The notes: generated by a model from the letters alone, not told the origin. DNA of 64,000 nucleotides from Branchiostoma floridae (GCF_000003815.2 NC_049981.1:25109875-25173874); one strand, 5' to 3'; positions 36,741-49,065 are shown, counted from the first letter of the stretch. Made by a program: numbers and translations.

Positions 36741-36741
36741 A

Positions 36742-36755
36742 CAGAGAGAGAGAGT

Positions 36756-36825
<70 letters not shown>
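36742..36825. repeat. (GA)n microsatellite
   Basis: An almost uninterrupted GA run of about 84 bp with one TCT break. Reading frames across it (Ser-Leu or Glu-Arg repeats) are artefacts. Confidence 0.95.
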
Positions 36826-36827
<2 letters not shown>

Positions 36828-39280
36828 CACCAGAAGCTTGACAAAGATATCCATTTCAAACTTTCTATACATTCCTTTTCAGTCACGACTATCACAGTAT
36901 ACTTTTATACAACATACAGCACTTTGTGTACACGCAGGTAGTACGTGTACCGCATTTCCAATCATTTCGAAATAAAGTGCCCACCCCTCTGATTTCTCCT
37001 TCGTCGCGCCGAACCTATTTGGCTATAGAACACATCTTGAGTGTTACAATCCGCTTATCGCCATCGCTATCAAGAATTAAGTACTTGAAGAGACAGAAAG
37101 GCAAATGAAGTCTTTACATTCTTATCTTGCTCCGTTTTTCCTGAGTAGCCAGACGAAGCGTAATGTACCCAGTACATATACACCGCTAATTGACGCCACT
37201 TCAGGTAGACCGCGCGACGTCTTCACTGTTGTCTCACCAATTAAAGAGATAAATGTTTTGTCTTTGTATATCCTACAAGAGTTCCTTTTTGTGGTTCCTC
37301 CTTGTGTTAAGAAAATATAGCAATTGATGCTTTCTTTTGAAACGGACGAAATAGCCTATATGATGCACTGTTGGCCCGGATTGATGTATTGAGAAACATT
37401 AGGAAATGTCATATTTCACATTATCTATTTGCTTAAGTGTGGTTGTAAGCATCATTTGATGATGAAAATCCTTTTTGCCTTTCGCTGGACGGCAATTGAT
37501 CTTTTTTTGTTTGTCGTGCTTTTACGGATAGCTCAATGAGTGGATGCTCTTTTTTATTATGGAAACGCATGTTTGCCCTCGCTCTGACAGAGATGGAAGA
37601 GTCTACGGAACTCCACGCGAGTCAACCAAACACTCCTCTTGCCAGAAAACGCGGCCCTGTCCTTTAATGCTTTCTAATGGAAGGCTTGATAGATGGTGAC
37701 AAAAGCGTTGCCTCCACACAGGCCACTTGAGTTGGGCGGCAAACATATACAACGGAAAGAAGTTGGCCACAGCTAAAAGCATGCGGAACGATTAACCGCG
37801 TTCTCTTTGTGTGCCCCAATCGGATCAGCGGCTCTTGATAGTTTTTATAAAGAACAAAAGGAGAGATTTGCAGCAGAGGTTCAAAGATGCATGTATCTGA
37901 CACGTGAGACTCTATCTCGTCTGTCATTTGTGCTTCTACTGTATTTTTGTGTAGATTTAGCTAGCCACTGTGTACCCTGTGTCTTAACCGTTTTCGTCGT
38001 TACCGTCAAATGCGACAGTATCTTTACCAACGCGCAGATTTTTTCACCGTTACGTGACTTGAGTGTATAAAGCAACCGTTTCTATAGCGCTATCCTGGAG
38101 TATTTTTCCGGGAAAAGTTTCAAATAATTGTCTGACAAGAGCACAAAGGCGCGGGCAAACAATGACACCCGTAGCGAACAAAACCCATTGCTCGGCACAC
38201 ACGTCTTGACCTCGCGACACCAAGCGCATTCTTCACCGCGTCAAAAGCCGCGCAGCCCCGGCCAACCTTGTGTGAAAAGCTGACAAGAAGATGCCCAATT
38301 TCTGAGGACCTTGTAAACACCGTGTCCTTTCATGTCCACAGACGATAATTTAGACACGCGGGAAGTTGTTTGAACGACGCTACCGTAAATGCGGGTGCAA
38401 GGTCATATTGGATGACATTGGTCCTGTGGTAGCCGAACATTGTCACCAAACAGTGCCTGTACACCAACTGTGCCTTAGCGTCCCCAGCTCATTGTGTATT
38501 CAGGACAGGCGCAACCCAAACATCCAACCAAAGCCATACACACACAAAAACACACGGCGATACAGACAGATTGTGACAGGTGGAAGTCCGTGGAACGCTA
38601 CCGTGCGAGGTGTCCTTGTACAGGGGAGCGACACGCGCATGATGGAGGACAATATGCTTCCAAGGGTAACGGTCAAATCCACAAGCTGGGTGTTGACACT
38701 GAAATAGCGTGGATGCAAAAGCACACGCCATCTTTGCCTGGCATTTCCTTCCCTTTTATCTTCTCAACGCTCTTAAAAGGATGAGTATTAAGTGTAGTGA
38801 AGACTGCTTAATTATGTTGACATTGAACACCTATTTGGAAGCTACAAGATTTTTCTGTACGTATCTAAAATTTTATTTCTATTATACTTAAATGGCCGTG
38901 TGGATGAAAAGGTTTACTGCTATCTTTCTTCATCACGTGTTTCGTAAATTGCCTCGTCATGGGAAGGGTCAATCAGCAGTCACGGACAATTTATCACCTA
39001 CTGACCACTGTCAGTGGACACTGAGTGATGTCCACTTCGCTCGTATTGTTCTCTTTGATTCTCCTGACAAAGCTGGACACGTGATGACACCTACCTTTTA
39101 TTGGAGAACGTCAAGAGATAGAATTGATGGGCCGATATGTGACAGTGAAGGATTCGACGTGATGGTGATAAAAACAACAACAAATGCGAAGCGATGAGCG
39201 CGAATAGCTTTTTACGGACGCGTGTTTTAAAGGATGAGCTTGACGAAATCGGAATGTATTAGAGAGAGACAGAGACAGAG
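36826..39280. other. No recognisable gene
   Basis: Mostly AT-rich. A GC-richer block at about 38120-38320 and another at 38360-38700 keep frames open on both strands, but no start, splice site or domain is convincing. Confidence 0.45.
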
Positions 39281-39282
39281 AG

Positions 39283-39333
<51 letters not shown>
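39262..39333. repeat. (GA)n microsatellite
   Basis: A GA run with a few C interruptions at its left end, like the one at 36742. Confidence 0.95.
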
Positions 39334-39338
<5 letters not shown>

Positions 39339-42300
39339 AATTGAAAGATGACGTGAAGAGAAAGAGAGGGAGAGAAAGAAATATCGCCCCAATTCTTCTC
39401 CTTAAAAGCAGGAAGAAAGGCACGTGTTGTCACTTTGCTGTATTGTCAGTCTTAGAAGATTTAATCCTGTTGGCCGCACCCTGTGGAGTGACATGGCCAA
39501 TTTCCTCGCCCACCTTTCAGGCTATACACTTCCTCCGAACCCTTCCCTTTCATTGAGTCCCCCGTGCCTCATTATATAATGCTTGACCTTGTAGCCTTTC
39601 CTCCGAGTGGCCACCGCGAGCATGGTCCCCGCACCTGCCGTAAAGACCAAAGGTCTTCACCCCGCGCGGCATGCTGCCCCCACCGCCTACCCCAGGGCGA
39701 CAACCCGTAGGGGTGGCTGTTCATCCGTCCGTCTGAAAGGGTCATCCCAGGCCCTGGGCCCGTGAGCGGTAATAATACCACGTCTCCACACAGTACAAGG
39801 GTCGTGAGTCCGGGGTTGGATGGAAGGGAGGTCCTCCATTCAAGCCTTTCAGGCCTTTCTCACGTACAGGACAATGTGCCACGTGATTGAAGAATACTGG
39901 ACCAGGACCTAGCCGCCTGACCGAACGCCGGCTGCGATTTAAGAGTAGAAAGGGACAACAAAACGACACATTCTCGACATTTCAATGGAAAATACGCATG
40001 CAGAGACGGTTTATGTGGAAAGGGCCTGGGAGAAACGATATGGGTCATTTTCGTTTGCCGGTTTGGAAATCACAGGGAATCGTCATCCGGCCGTCTTTAT
40101 GTACTGTGTTTATCAAACTAAGAGACTGCGGTATCCCCGTTCTTCAATATTCTATCCTTGACACTTGATTATGCTCCAGATATCAAAATACAAATGTTCT
40201 AAACCTGCAGATTCATTCTAAATTGAGTCCAACTTAGAGATTGCGATCTTTACATAGACCAAGACACTAATAGGTTGATCAGCGTGAAGTAAAAATGTAT
40301 TTTAGCACACCTTTAGGAGCACTTTTCCTCACACAGTCACGGAAAGGTATCCATTACATTGATATTCCCAATCTTGAAGCTTAAAGCGTGTATTTCTGGT
40401 GACAGTCTATTCTTCTTCTTCTATTGTTCTTCTTCTTCTCTCTGTCTCTCTCCTGACTCCTTGTCTCCCTCTCTCCCCCCCTCTCTGTCTCTCTCTGTCT
40501 GTCTCTGTCTGTATGTCTGTCTCTTTCTACATCTCCCTCCATCCCCTCTCTCTCTGTGTCTCTAACGTTATATACCTCTGACACGTTGACAACCAAACGA
40601 CACTACAGATGATTTGACTAAGTGCAGGTAAATGCTCAGAAATGACGTTAAGTTTAAGGAGCGCGGGACCTTCAACAAAATTACAATCAGACAAGACTCC
40701 AGTGAATCCCCAGACTATCTACTTTTTTTATTTCTTCCATTCCGTACAATTGAACACCACAGACAAAGCTGTCAAATAGCCTTTACGTTCCCTATACCAC
40801 GGACCTGTTGTGTGATGATTGTGGATGGGTTTGCAGAGATACGTATATGTGTTACGTCAATACCTTTATGATAAAGGCAGCTGGCCTAGGAAGATATATA
40901 TCCCTCCGATATCTGACATTCAAACCACACCCAGGCAGGTGTATGCTTATCTTGATATAACAGGACAGGTCATAACAGCTAGTTCTTAAATGACTGTGGA
41001 TTGTTCAGTCAGCGTGGTTTACAAATGACCTGTCCCTGGTCTCTGGTCAGTCGCTTAATACTACCTAGGAAGAGTGTAGAGCGTTCATGTCAAATCAGTG
41101 ATCCACACACTGCCTTTATGCAATATTCCTTGTAACGTCGATGAAATGTTGTATTTCAGGACAGAATAAATGAAGGTATTGCTACTTTGATATGAACACG
41201 CGGTATCCAGGCAACGTACCCGACAAATCCCGTACTTGAATTCCGAAGAATGAATGGGATTTTTGCATGCAGCTGGAGTGCCTCACTTCGTCGAAATCAG
41301 ATCGTCTAATTAATAGTCCATGCCGAATCGCCATAACTACCTCTTGGGGCCCTCCATACCTCCCTCACGTCCAACTGGTCGTTTAGAAACACAGCCACAT
41401 ACTCCTGTGATTAAAAATGACAGCACATTGCAACACATCTTCATGATCTACACTTAAGACTGTTCAAGTCTTAACAGAAGTCTGTGGAGCTTCGAGAAGT
41501 ATGTACGCCTTTCAGGGGCCCTGTCGTCTGGGCCCGTCGGCGACCTGCAACCCCGCGTGGCCCTCACCATAGACTAAACGCCCGACGAGTTTTTATAAAG
41601 AGGTGGGATTGTGTTTTGCTTTGTTGTCAAGAGGAGGGATGAATAGCAGAATAAAAGGTGAAACAATTACATGGCTAAGAACTTAAGGGTACAAGTCTGG
41701 GTATGATGGCAATGTAGAGTGGTACAGTATGTATGTGAAGTTGTGTCGTCGGTGTAGAATGTGTTTATATGGTATTATTGTTATGATGGTATAGAGAGTC
41801 GAGTCTTGATTAGTGTGAATGAAAAAGCACGCCCCGTTTATTTCATCTCATGGCCCTGTTGTTGTTGGGCCCACATTTCCATCACACAGGAGTCGCAGCG
41901 GCGGATAAATGAATACGAACAGTGGTTTTGGCACGTCTGACATCACCGAGCAGGTGACGGCCGGGTGGTCGTGCTGAGCCCGCCCGCCCGGGCCCTCTTG
42001 TTAGCGCGCCGCTTTGATTCAAGGCGTACCACGCTGGTCTATTGGCCTTTTCCAAACACCCAAGTGCAGGCTAAAGAACAAAGGAGGACAATACAGCCAC
42101 CTGAAGGGCAGCGCGACCACCGGTCTATTCGCGTCGGCACTGTCAAGAGGCGGCGACTGGCACGCGCTTGGAGGCCAGCCGCCTCGAACAACAGAGCGCC
42201 CGCGTCTAGCCCACAATTGCCGCCAATCTCAATGCCTCAATTGCTGTGGACCGCTTTCTGCTATCAGGACCAGGTGATAGCTAGATGAATAACGCTCTTC

Positions 42301-43070
42301 AAGGATATCTGCCCACTTAGTGTGGCCCAAACAACACCGCAACTTTGCGATAAAAGTGCCGGTGTGTATTTGCTGTAGGTATAGGGCAAGGGAGCCGACG
42401 CTCATTTCGGTGACGGCCGCCAAGTGATAGACATCAAAAAGCAAAGATTGCGAAAGCGATGGCATATGGCGTGTATGTGATTTCAAAGCCCATATTATCC
42501 CCTATTTTGCAAAATATACTTGTATGCAGAACACAAAGTCATTATTGTTCTCTCCGGCGCATATTATACGACAGGACAATGTGGGTAACACGCGCTCAAG
42601 TTGAAGCGGACCTCGATTTTGGTCGCACCATTGTTTTTGAGTGCGAGCGACTCAGACAATAGCACAGACCTCGTGCTTGTAGTTCTAGGCGAAGCCAGAT
42701 GTAGCCTAGAAGTGCCAAAAGCAAACAGAAAAAGTTAGAACAAACCACTTGAACACACTTAGGCGTCGATTTCCATGCAACAGGGTAAACTTTTAGCTAT
42801 TTTTCGGCGCTGTTGGACGATACGATCAACGGGTTGCGACGCCCAGTAGGCCCGAGGGAGAGCGACAAAAAGGCGCAGCCGTAGATTTTATCAATAGCCC
42901 TGCTTCCCTCGCCTCGGTAGGACAAACAAGTGGTCGAGGTTGCCGTAGAAACCCGGTCAAAATTATCATTCAATAGCGATTTTCTTTGCAGCCACGCGCT
43001 CGACGAACAAAGCCCGCTCCGACATCCCAGCGACAGGTGGAACGGACTTGACGCCACAAGAGCGCTCGAT
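39334..43070. other. Gene-poor Neurogenin upstream region
   Basis: This contains a CT-rich pyrimidine tract (about 40420-40560). Several locally GC-rich islands (39590-39860, 41515-41590, 41960-42250) have open frames by composition only. No protein family is recognisable. It lies 1-5 kb upstream of Neurogenin and could hold cis-regulatory modules; that is inference from position. Confidence 0.45.
40420..40560 (+). repeat. Pyrimidine (CT/CTGT) low-complexity tract
   Basis: Runs of TTCTTCTTC, then CTCTCTGTCTCTCTC and CTGTCTGTCTC units. A pyrimidine-rich strand over about 140 bp. Confidence 0.9.
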
Positions 43071-43195
43071 AAATGATTAATATAGGTAAAGTACCTCTAA
43101 TTAAGCTCAGAATTTAATAGACATGAAAAGGATGGTGTTTATTATTGGTTCTGCAAATGGCACAGACCAGGTGGATGGGTGGATTATTAGGCACC
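43065..43195. promoter_or_regulatory. Candidate cis-regulatory cluster upstream of Neurogenin
   Basis: A compact cluster of binding-site words about 1.1 kb upstream of the Neurogenin TATA box: TAAT/ATTA homeodomain cores (ATGATTAATATAGG, TCTAATTAAGC, GGATTATTAGG), TTATTATTGG, an octamer half-like CTGCAAATGG, and a CAGGTGG E-box. Such words occur by chance in AT-rich DNA, so this is a lead only. Confidence 0.25.
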
Positions 43196-43199
43196 CGGC

Positions 43200-43760
43200 C
43201 TTGTCGGCTTTGTTGTCGGTTTGTTTGGGAAGTGTGCCCTTTCCAGGCCTGCTTTCAAGTGCAATTACACAAGCGAGGAACGGCGAGGCAGGGAAAATTC
43301 ACCCGCCGTAGGCGCTGGCCCGAGTTACGGCAGCGGAACCGAGCCGGAGCGCCCGCCCGCCGCCCGCCGCAAGTGGTCCGCCCACCCGCCAACTTTCTCA
43401 AACTTTTAAACTACGCGCTTTTATTCTTAGCACGCATGCGCACTGAGCTGTGTACACAGATCACCTGCTGCCTTTTGGCACGGCAGTACGGCGGGGACTT
43501 TGCCGCTTCCCTGGCGCGTGCCACCGCAGAGCGGCGCGAGCCAACCGCCCCCTCCCCCTCCATACTCTCTCTGCTAACCTGTTTACTCTCTCACCAAGAA
43601 AATTGCCAAAATATTACAATCAAACTGCGGAATGTTGCCTGTAGTCAACCAGGCGACGAAAATAGTCCCCTCAGACTTATATATAACTGTTATATATATA
43701 CATATAGCGTTAGCTACTTTCAGACTTTAAACACAGTGATTGTTGTGTAGTACTACCTAC
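43200..43760. other. GC-rich block without a convincing gene
   Basis: An open frame of about 200 codons (43145-43750, +) spans this block. Its peptide is Arg/Pro/Ala-rich without a domain, and parallel frames are also open. High GC and CpG density explain it better than coding. It may be part of a CpG-rich promoter-proximal region. Confidence 0.45.
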
Positions 43761-44089
43761 TTCATGGCGCGAAGGTCAAGAAGTAGAGGTAGAGAGAAAA
43801 AATATTTATTCAACCGGAAAAAAATACTTTAAAGGAAGGCAGTTTTGATCCTGAGTTGAGAGTCGATTTTGAGGGATGGTTTAAAGGGTCGGGGTGAGAG
43901 AGACATTGTCCACGTGGGGCGTAAAATCCGGGCACACGAATATCTCAGTCCAGATTAGGACTGGTGGTCTTTTCATCACTGGTGTGACAAAGGACAGAGT
44001 AATAGCCGGTCACGCTGAGATCATTAATGCGCTAATAGCTTCTGCTTGGAGGAGATTTCACCGGGTAACCGCACCAAGAACAAAACTTC

Positions 44090-44281
44090 ACGCCTCTCAT
44101 TGGACGAGAGGAGACCCTTAGAGGCGCAGGGCATTGTTGACAAGGGGGCAGTCCAGTGGAAGCGTTCGCCCTTATTCATATGTATACACGATCACTTAGC
44201 GTGATCTGATAATAGGGGGAGGATGGTCAAAGTTTAATTCTTTGTTAGGCGAGTGGCATTGTCGGGGGACGGGTATATAAA
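44090..44281 (+). promoter_or_regulatory. Neurogenin core promoter
   Basis: TATATAAA at 44274-44281 puts a start site near 44305. Upstream are an inverted CCAAT box in CTCTCATTGGACGAGAG (about 44096), GGTCAAAG (nuclear receptor or TCF-like) and TTCTTTGTTA (SOX-like), and CTGATAATAG (GATA-like). The TATA is well placed for the 5'UTR exon that follows. The factor names are motif guesses. Confidence 0.65.
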
Positions 44282-44304
44282 CAGCGCAGGAGCCCGGCTC
44301 GAGA

Positions 44305-44467
44305 CACACACGCGCGGCAGAGCCTACAGGACACATCGGCAGCAGCCCCGCCTGACAGCCAGCGCGTGCCCTCAGCACTTCAGCCCACGGAAGCAAACCC
44401 ACTTTGATACGCCAACAGTTTTCCGGTGAAAGACTCCACCAACTGCACAAGGCTCCACTTGGTTACG
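44305..44467 (+). other. Neurogenin 5'UTR exon 1
   Basis: This non-coding leader runs from the predicted start about 25-30 bp after the TATA box to a consensus donor (TTACG|GTAAGC). It is spliced to an acceptor at 44897 (CTCTCTCTGCAG), leaving a 430-bp intron. Confidence 0.55.
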
Positions 44468-44927
44468 GTAAGCATCCGGCATCTTTTCGTACAGCAAATA
44501 GCTTTTAACTACTCTACTGATGGTGACAGAGTTATACAATTACGTGAGAGGTTTTTGATCTGTTTGGCCGTGATGCTTAATTGCTGTGTGTTGCTAAATT
44601 TGAACTAAAAGAACAACCTACATTCCAAAAATACTCATGTCAAGTAAGGCATTGCTACAATACCAAACGGTTGCAATATACATATATAGATGTACTACAG
44701 TATTTTTGTGTGTTTCTATTTGCATGTGATGCAGAGTGAGTACTGAAAATTCTTTGTTTCAACAAGTCTGTGAAGTGCAATAATCACACGGACTACTCCT
44801 TTCCGCCTGTTGAGCAGCTGGTGGACTATTTCCTTATTTGTTCTCTTGTCCACCCATATTCTGACGCAGTATTTTCTCTTTATTCCTCTCTCTGCAGACG
44901 ACTTTTTGTTCCCCGTACCAACCAAAG

Positions 44928-45695
44928 ATGTCGGACGGCGCCCTGTCCCCTCTTCCCCGCCAGGCAGACGACATGGAGACCCACCCGGGGTCGCCCTACT
45001 CCTACTGCTCGACTGACTACCACTCGCTCAGCCCGCCGACGCTGTCCCCCTCCCCTAGCCTAGCGGAGGTCCGGTACACCGACTGCCTCCCGTCCACTCC
45101 CGAGTACCACCCCGAGGATGTTATGGACACCGACTCGGAGGAGAAGAAAGCAGGGCGGCAGCCGAGGGTGGCCCCCACACGCAAGACCGAAAACAACAAA
45201 GCCGAGAAGACGACGGCGGGCACCAAGCGCAAACGGTCCCACAAGTCGCGACAGAAACCTAAGAACCAGGAAGCGGTTGTACAGGTGAAGAAACAGCGTC
45301 GTCGCAAGGCCAACGATCGGGAGAGAAACCGCATGCACAACCTGAACGGCGCGCTAGACCAGCTCCGAGAGGTCCTACCGACGTTTCCCGACGACACGAA
45401 ACTGACAAAGATCGAGACGCTCCGCTTCGCGCACAACTACATCTGGGCCCTGTCCGAAATGTTGAAGGTAGCGGACGCCGGTGGAGACCCCACGGTACCA
45501 ATGCAGGCCATGCCGGGCCTCTTCGGGCCGGGCGGCGGTCTCGAGAACATGAACATTGGCTGGGCGGGTGGGCCGTCCTGGACGCCCGAAGGACAATGGA
45601 TCTCAGCCCCGCTCAGTGACCCCAGTACGACCCCGAACGGCTCATTGTGTTCTGAACTCTCCGAAACCGACTCTTACACGTACCCGTCACCATAA
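44928..45695 (+). CDS. Ngn: Neurogenin, proneural bHLH transcription factor
   Basis: This single uninterrupted coding exon of 255 aa encodes a nuclear, E-box-binding activator of the atonal/neurogenin class. Such proteins dimerise with E proteins to commit cells to a neural fate. The bHLH domain is at about residues 124-178. Its basic region [17 protein letters not shown] carries the DNA-contacting Glu in NDRERNRMH, and helix 2 reads [21 protein letters not shown]. The [19 protein letters not shown] and [11 protein letters not shown] signatures are those of neurogenins rather than NeuroD or atonal. A Lys/Arg-rich stretch (about 97-126) is a likely nuclear signal; the N-terminus is Ser/Pro-rich and the C-terminus Gly/Pro-rich and probably disordered. 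The ATG lies in a good context (CAAAGATGTC) 30 bp after the acceptor. Length and layout are normal for the family, with no damage. Amphioxus is known to have a single Neurogenin, expressed in neural plate. Confidence 0.95.
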   Translation: MSDGALSPLPRQADDMETHPGSPYSYCSTDYHSLSPPTLSPSPSLAEVRYTDCLPSTPEYHPEDVMDTDSEEKKAGRQPRVAPTRKTENNKAEKTTAGTKRKRSHKSRQKPKNQEAVVQVKKQRRRKANDRERNRMHNLNGALDQLREVLPTFPDDTKLTKIETLRFAHNYIWALSEMLKVADAGGDPTVPMQAMPGLFGPGGGLENMNIGWAGGPSWTPEGQWISAPLSDPSTTPNGSLCSELSETDSYTYPSP

Positions 45696-46260
45696 AGGCA
45701 TTATGGCAGAGAAAGGAACTCTCTTGAACTATAGCAAATCGCCATTCCAGTAACGTTTCTCACAAAGGGCGCCCATGCCCCAGTGATCAAGGTAATTTTC
45801 CATACATAGATGGTAGCAGAGATTGTACCTACCGCTTTCAAATGTGATATCCTATCCACACTCAAATGAATGTTCCTGCAGTTAGAACTATGATAGCCAT
45901 CATAAAATGTTGTTTCAGAATGAATTCTTTGTAAATCGAATGACAGAAAACAAATTGTATGAATTTTTGTAAGAAGACAATATTTTGGTAAGATTTTCAG
46001 GGAGATAGTTCAAGCGAAATCTTGAAATTTAATCTGTAAATAATACTGTACCCCTTCTAGCTTTTGTAAGATCCTTTGTGAAAATAATCTATTTCTTACC
46101 AATGAAAAGAATGACCGCATCGGGATAGTATATAGGAGATAGCTGCAAGCGACCAATGCTGTCTAGATCTGGCGAGCTTGCTCGCTTTGTTATACCATGT
46201 CTTTCTATGTAAAAAATCTATCTGGTGAGAGAAAAACTCCAGAATAAATATGATTTTTAA
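45696..46260 (+). terminator. Neurogenin 3'UTR and polyadenylation signal
   Basis: An AT-rich 3'UTR leads to a canonical AATAAA at 46243-46248. That gives a UTR of about 570 bp. Confidence 0.6.
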
Positions 46261-46264
46261 TGAA

Positions 46265-47420
46265 CGCTATATCTTGTGTCTGTAGTGATGTTAACTATAC
46301 CAGTAGTTGAACAGGAAGAGTAGACGACTTGAGTGATTGTCCTTTGTGTATCCCACACTTGGACGCGACAGACCGGTAACGAACGAACCACCGATGTGTA
46401 GTGTCAATACACATACGCGTAACCCAGCAAGGTATAGCACTGTCTTTCAATAGCACATACTAGTTCCTTATTCTTTCAAGTAAAACGACGATCGTATCCT
46501 TTTACAACACTGCAAAACGTTTAAATTAAAGACAAGGTAGCCTGCATGCAGAACGTGTAAGACTCATATAATGTTCCTTAGAAAATGCGCTGTATGATCT
46601 AAGAAAGAAAAGAAGTAGACCACGCGGTACAGACAAACTGGTACCGTTTTACCCTTGCATCCGAATCGTTGACGGACTTGAAACACTAGAGAGAAAACAC
46701 AAATATAACTAGCATCTTATTTAGAAACTAACGCTTGTTCATAAGATACATGTAGCACAAATTCAACGGGAATGAGTGAGAAATCTCAAAAAGACGGTCT
46801 ATAGACTGTGTAACCTAATTTCTCTCCTTGTGGCCGCCCTGCCTAGCCTGGGTACCATCCGGAAAGTTTTCTAAAGTAGTTCGCTCTTATGTTAACTCCT
46901 GCTACCCACACAAGAAACTACACATAGTGTATGATAAACGTCGAAACAAACTGCTACCCGAATGATACCCAGGCGAGGCCCTAGATATAGCCCTATGCGG
47001 TATCCGCCCAAGCTTAGAGAGAAACGGAAAGAAATTAGGTCTGGGTACAAGTCTATGGTCTGGGGCCTTCTCTCACTGTTGTCTTAGGGCACGTGCCGGG
47101 AGGCAACCCACGCGCGTGTCGCGGCGGAAGTCGCACATTTGTCACCGCGACTATTCGGTCAATGTCCGAATTACTACCGCAAACAACATGCTACCTTTCG
47201 TCTTTGCCCTACCGTCGCAATATAAGACTTTACCCAAATTCCCAGCACAAAGACCCACAAAAATGTCTTACGTTTAAGTCTGGGGGATCGTTTAAGTGTT
47301 TAAATAAAGTTTGGTGATGGATTAAAAGATGTAGGAGGCTGAAATGACCAACAGCTAGTGGTCACGCTTGGTGATGGCTCTCCCCTGCCCAGCTGCCACG
47401 CGCCACTGTGTGTATGATCT
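46265..47420. other. No recognisable gene
   Basis: Intergenic sequence after Neurogenin. A GC-rich patch lies at 47090-47150, with no coding signal. Confidence 0.5.
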
Positions 47421-47465
47421 CACCCAGGCGTATATAAACCTGCCACAAGAGAATAGAGGGGAGGG
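47380..47465 (+). promoter_or_regulatory. TATA-type promoter candidate 3' of Neurogenin
   Basis: TATATAAA at 47431-47438 sits in GC-rich context (CACCCAGGCG upstream, CCTGCCACAAG downstream), with a CAGCTG E-box about 42 bp before it. The predicted start is near 47462. No coding exon is recognisable downstream within 1 kb, so it may drive a non-coding RNA, a gene with a distant exon, or nothing. Confidence 0.35.
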
Positions 47466-47469
47466 CTAG

Positions 47470-48840
47470 ACACTGGGTGTGAAAATCGTCACCAACGTTC
47501 GAAAACGTTTTCCTTTTTTTCCTTTTCTGTACAACCACCTGTTAAGTGATCTCCATAGTTTGAGTCCCACGTATAGAGAGTCTTTTAATGACCAGGAGTG
47601 GACACAGACGGGTTAGGTAGGGTTTGAACCGAAACAGCATACAAAACAACAAGACTTTAGAGACTTGTTCTGTATATGTAGAAACCCTTGATAAAACCCT
47701 TCAAAATCAAGTTTGTTCCGTAGATTTCAGAGGATTGGTACCGAAAGGAACAAATCTCTGCATAGAAAGTCGTATTTTTGGTCAGAAAAAAAGGACCAAT
47801 CTTAGAAAGCAACAAAGAAGAACTGTACAGTACTAGTATCAGCTTGTTCTATGTGTTATTATCTATGTGCCTATGCCAAAATTGATGAAGGTAATAAGAT
47901 ACACAAACAAAAGTTACTCAAACAACAGATTTTGTGAAGGGTCAGACGTTTCAGGTATACTTTTCGTCAGTGACAGACAATTAGAATAAGGGCGTTGATT
48001 GTCACTTGCTGTTGATTGTTTTTGCTTCTCCGAGTTGAAATCTATTGTTACTGGAAGATATCATGGGAAAAAACGCCAATTCTGAAAACCCATACGAATG
48101 TTTTTCACGCCACCAGAACTGAAAGAGTAACAACCACACGCGCTGTAAATGAACTCACATTGTTTTGCAAAACTGGAATCCCTGATATAAAAAAAGTGTT
48201 CCAAGTATGGAGCCATAAATCAGCCAACTGCTATTGTCCGCCCGAGAACAATTGCGGTGGAATAATAATGGCGGACCTCCAAGGGCTGCCACCATTCATT
48301 GTCATCCAACTAGGGGAAGAAAGGGCACAAATTAAAGTCACCTCGCTGGTTCAATTTATATGGCTTCCTTTCTGAGTACAATTAATCCACTCTTCGCCCC
48401 CGTCCGTGGTTTTCACGCCTATTATGCGAGAGAATTTCTCCTATATTCTTCTGCGTCTGGGTCGTCTGAAACAAGATGGCGTCTCAATGAAAACTTTTCA
48501 ATGGAAAAAGAGACGATTTTTTTTAGAAAATGTGTATTCGTTGTGGAACGAAGCGAAACTAATACACTTCACAGTGGCAGTGTGAATGGGCATTGTGGAT
48601 AAAACTCCGGTCAAGCAAACATTTTACAACTTACTGTACTACATTTCCACATTTTGCCACGATTGTTTTTTATACCCCTAGTGGTACATTTTAAAACGAT
48701 TAAAACAAAATTTTCAGCGTAGAATGTGAGTGTGAAAGTTTCAAAACTTTTCAAAAGTTTCGTTTAGTGGTAGGTACCGGTAAAACGCAGTCGTCCCGAA
48801 GGGGTTATTACGAACGTCAATAATGGTTCTAGCTGAATGA
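47470..48840. other. No recognisable gene
   Basis: Short frames only. The longest (48016-48375, +) has no domain. ATGGCGGAC (about 48269) and AAGATGGCGTC (about 48473) resemble YY1-type starts but lead to short frames. Confidence 0.4.
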
Positions 48841-49065
48841 AGTTCTCGTGCCTTGTGCGGCGGCCCCCAGCATGGTCCCAGCCGGCCCCACGACCAACCA
48901 TCTCCCCCTCTGCGGCTCTTTCTCCGCACCACAAAGCCCGAACGCGGTGTGACGGCGGCCCACTGGTCGGAGACATTCAGCCCGCTCAGCATGCCGGGTA
49001 GCCTGGTATGTCCGTCCGGACATCGGTGTCAGCACCTGCAGACGGAATGAACCGGAAAATCCGCC
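48841..49065 (-). repeat. 225-bp GC-rich repeat, copy 2 (inverted)
   Basis: The reverse complement matches 28401-28625 almost base for base; the visible difference is one C/A change near GCCGCCxAAGG. Both borders are sharp and the flanks are unrelated. Near-identity suggests recent duplication or gene conversion. Confidence 0.85.

Noticed and set aside
36620-36895. Ser-Leu-repeat protein over the GA microsatellite (also at 39111-39433)
   Set aside because: A pure dinucleotide repeat artefact.
39572-39781. Minus-strand exon in a GC-rich island
   Set aside because: No splice signals or recognisable domain; open on both strands by composition.
43145-43750. 201-codon open frame upstream of Neurogenin
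   Set aside because: The peptide is Arg/Pro/Ala-rich with no domain, and several parallel frames are open. GC composition explains its length.
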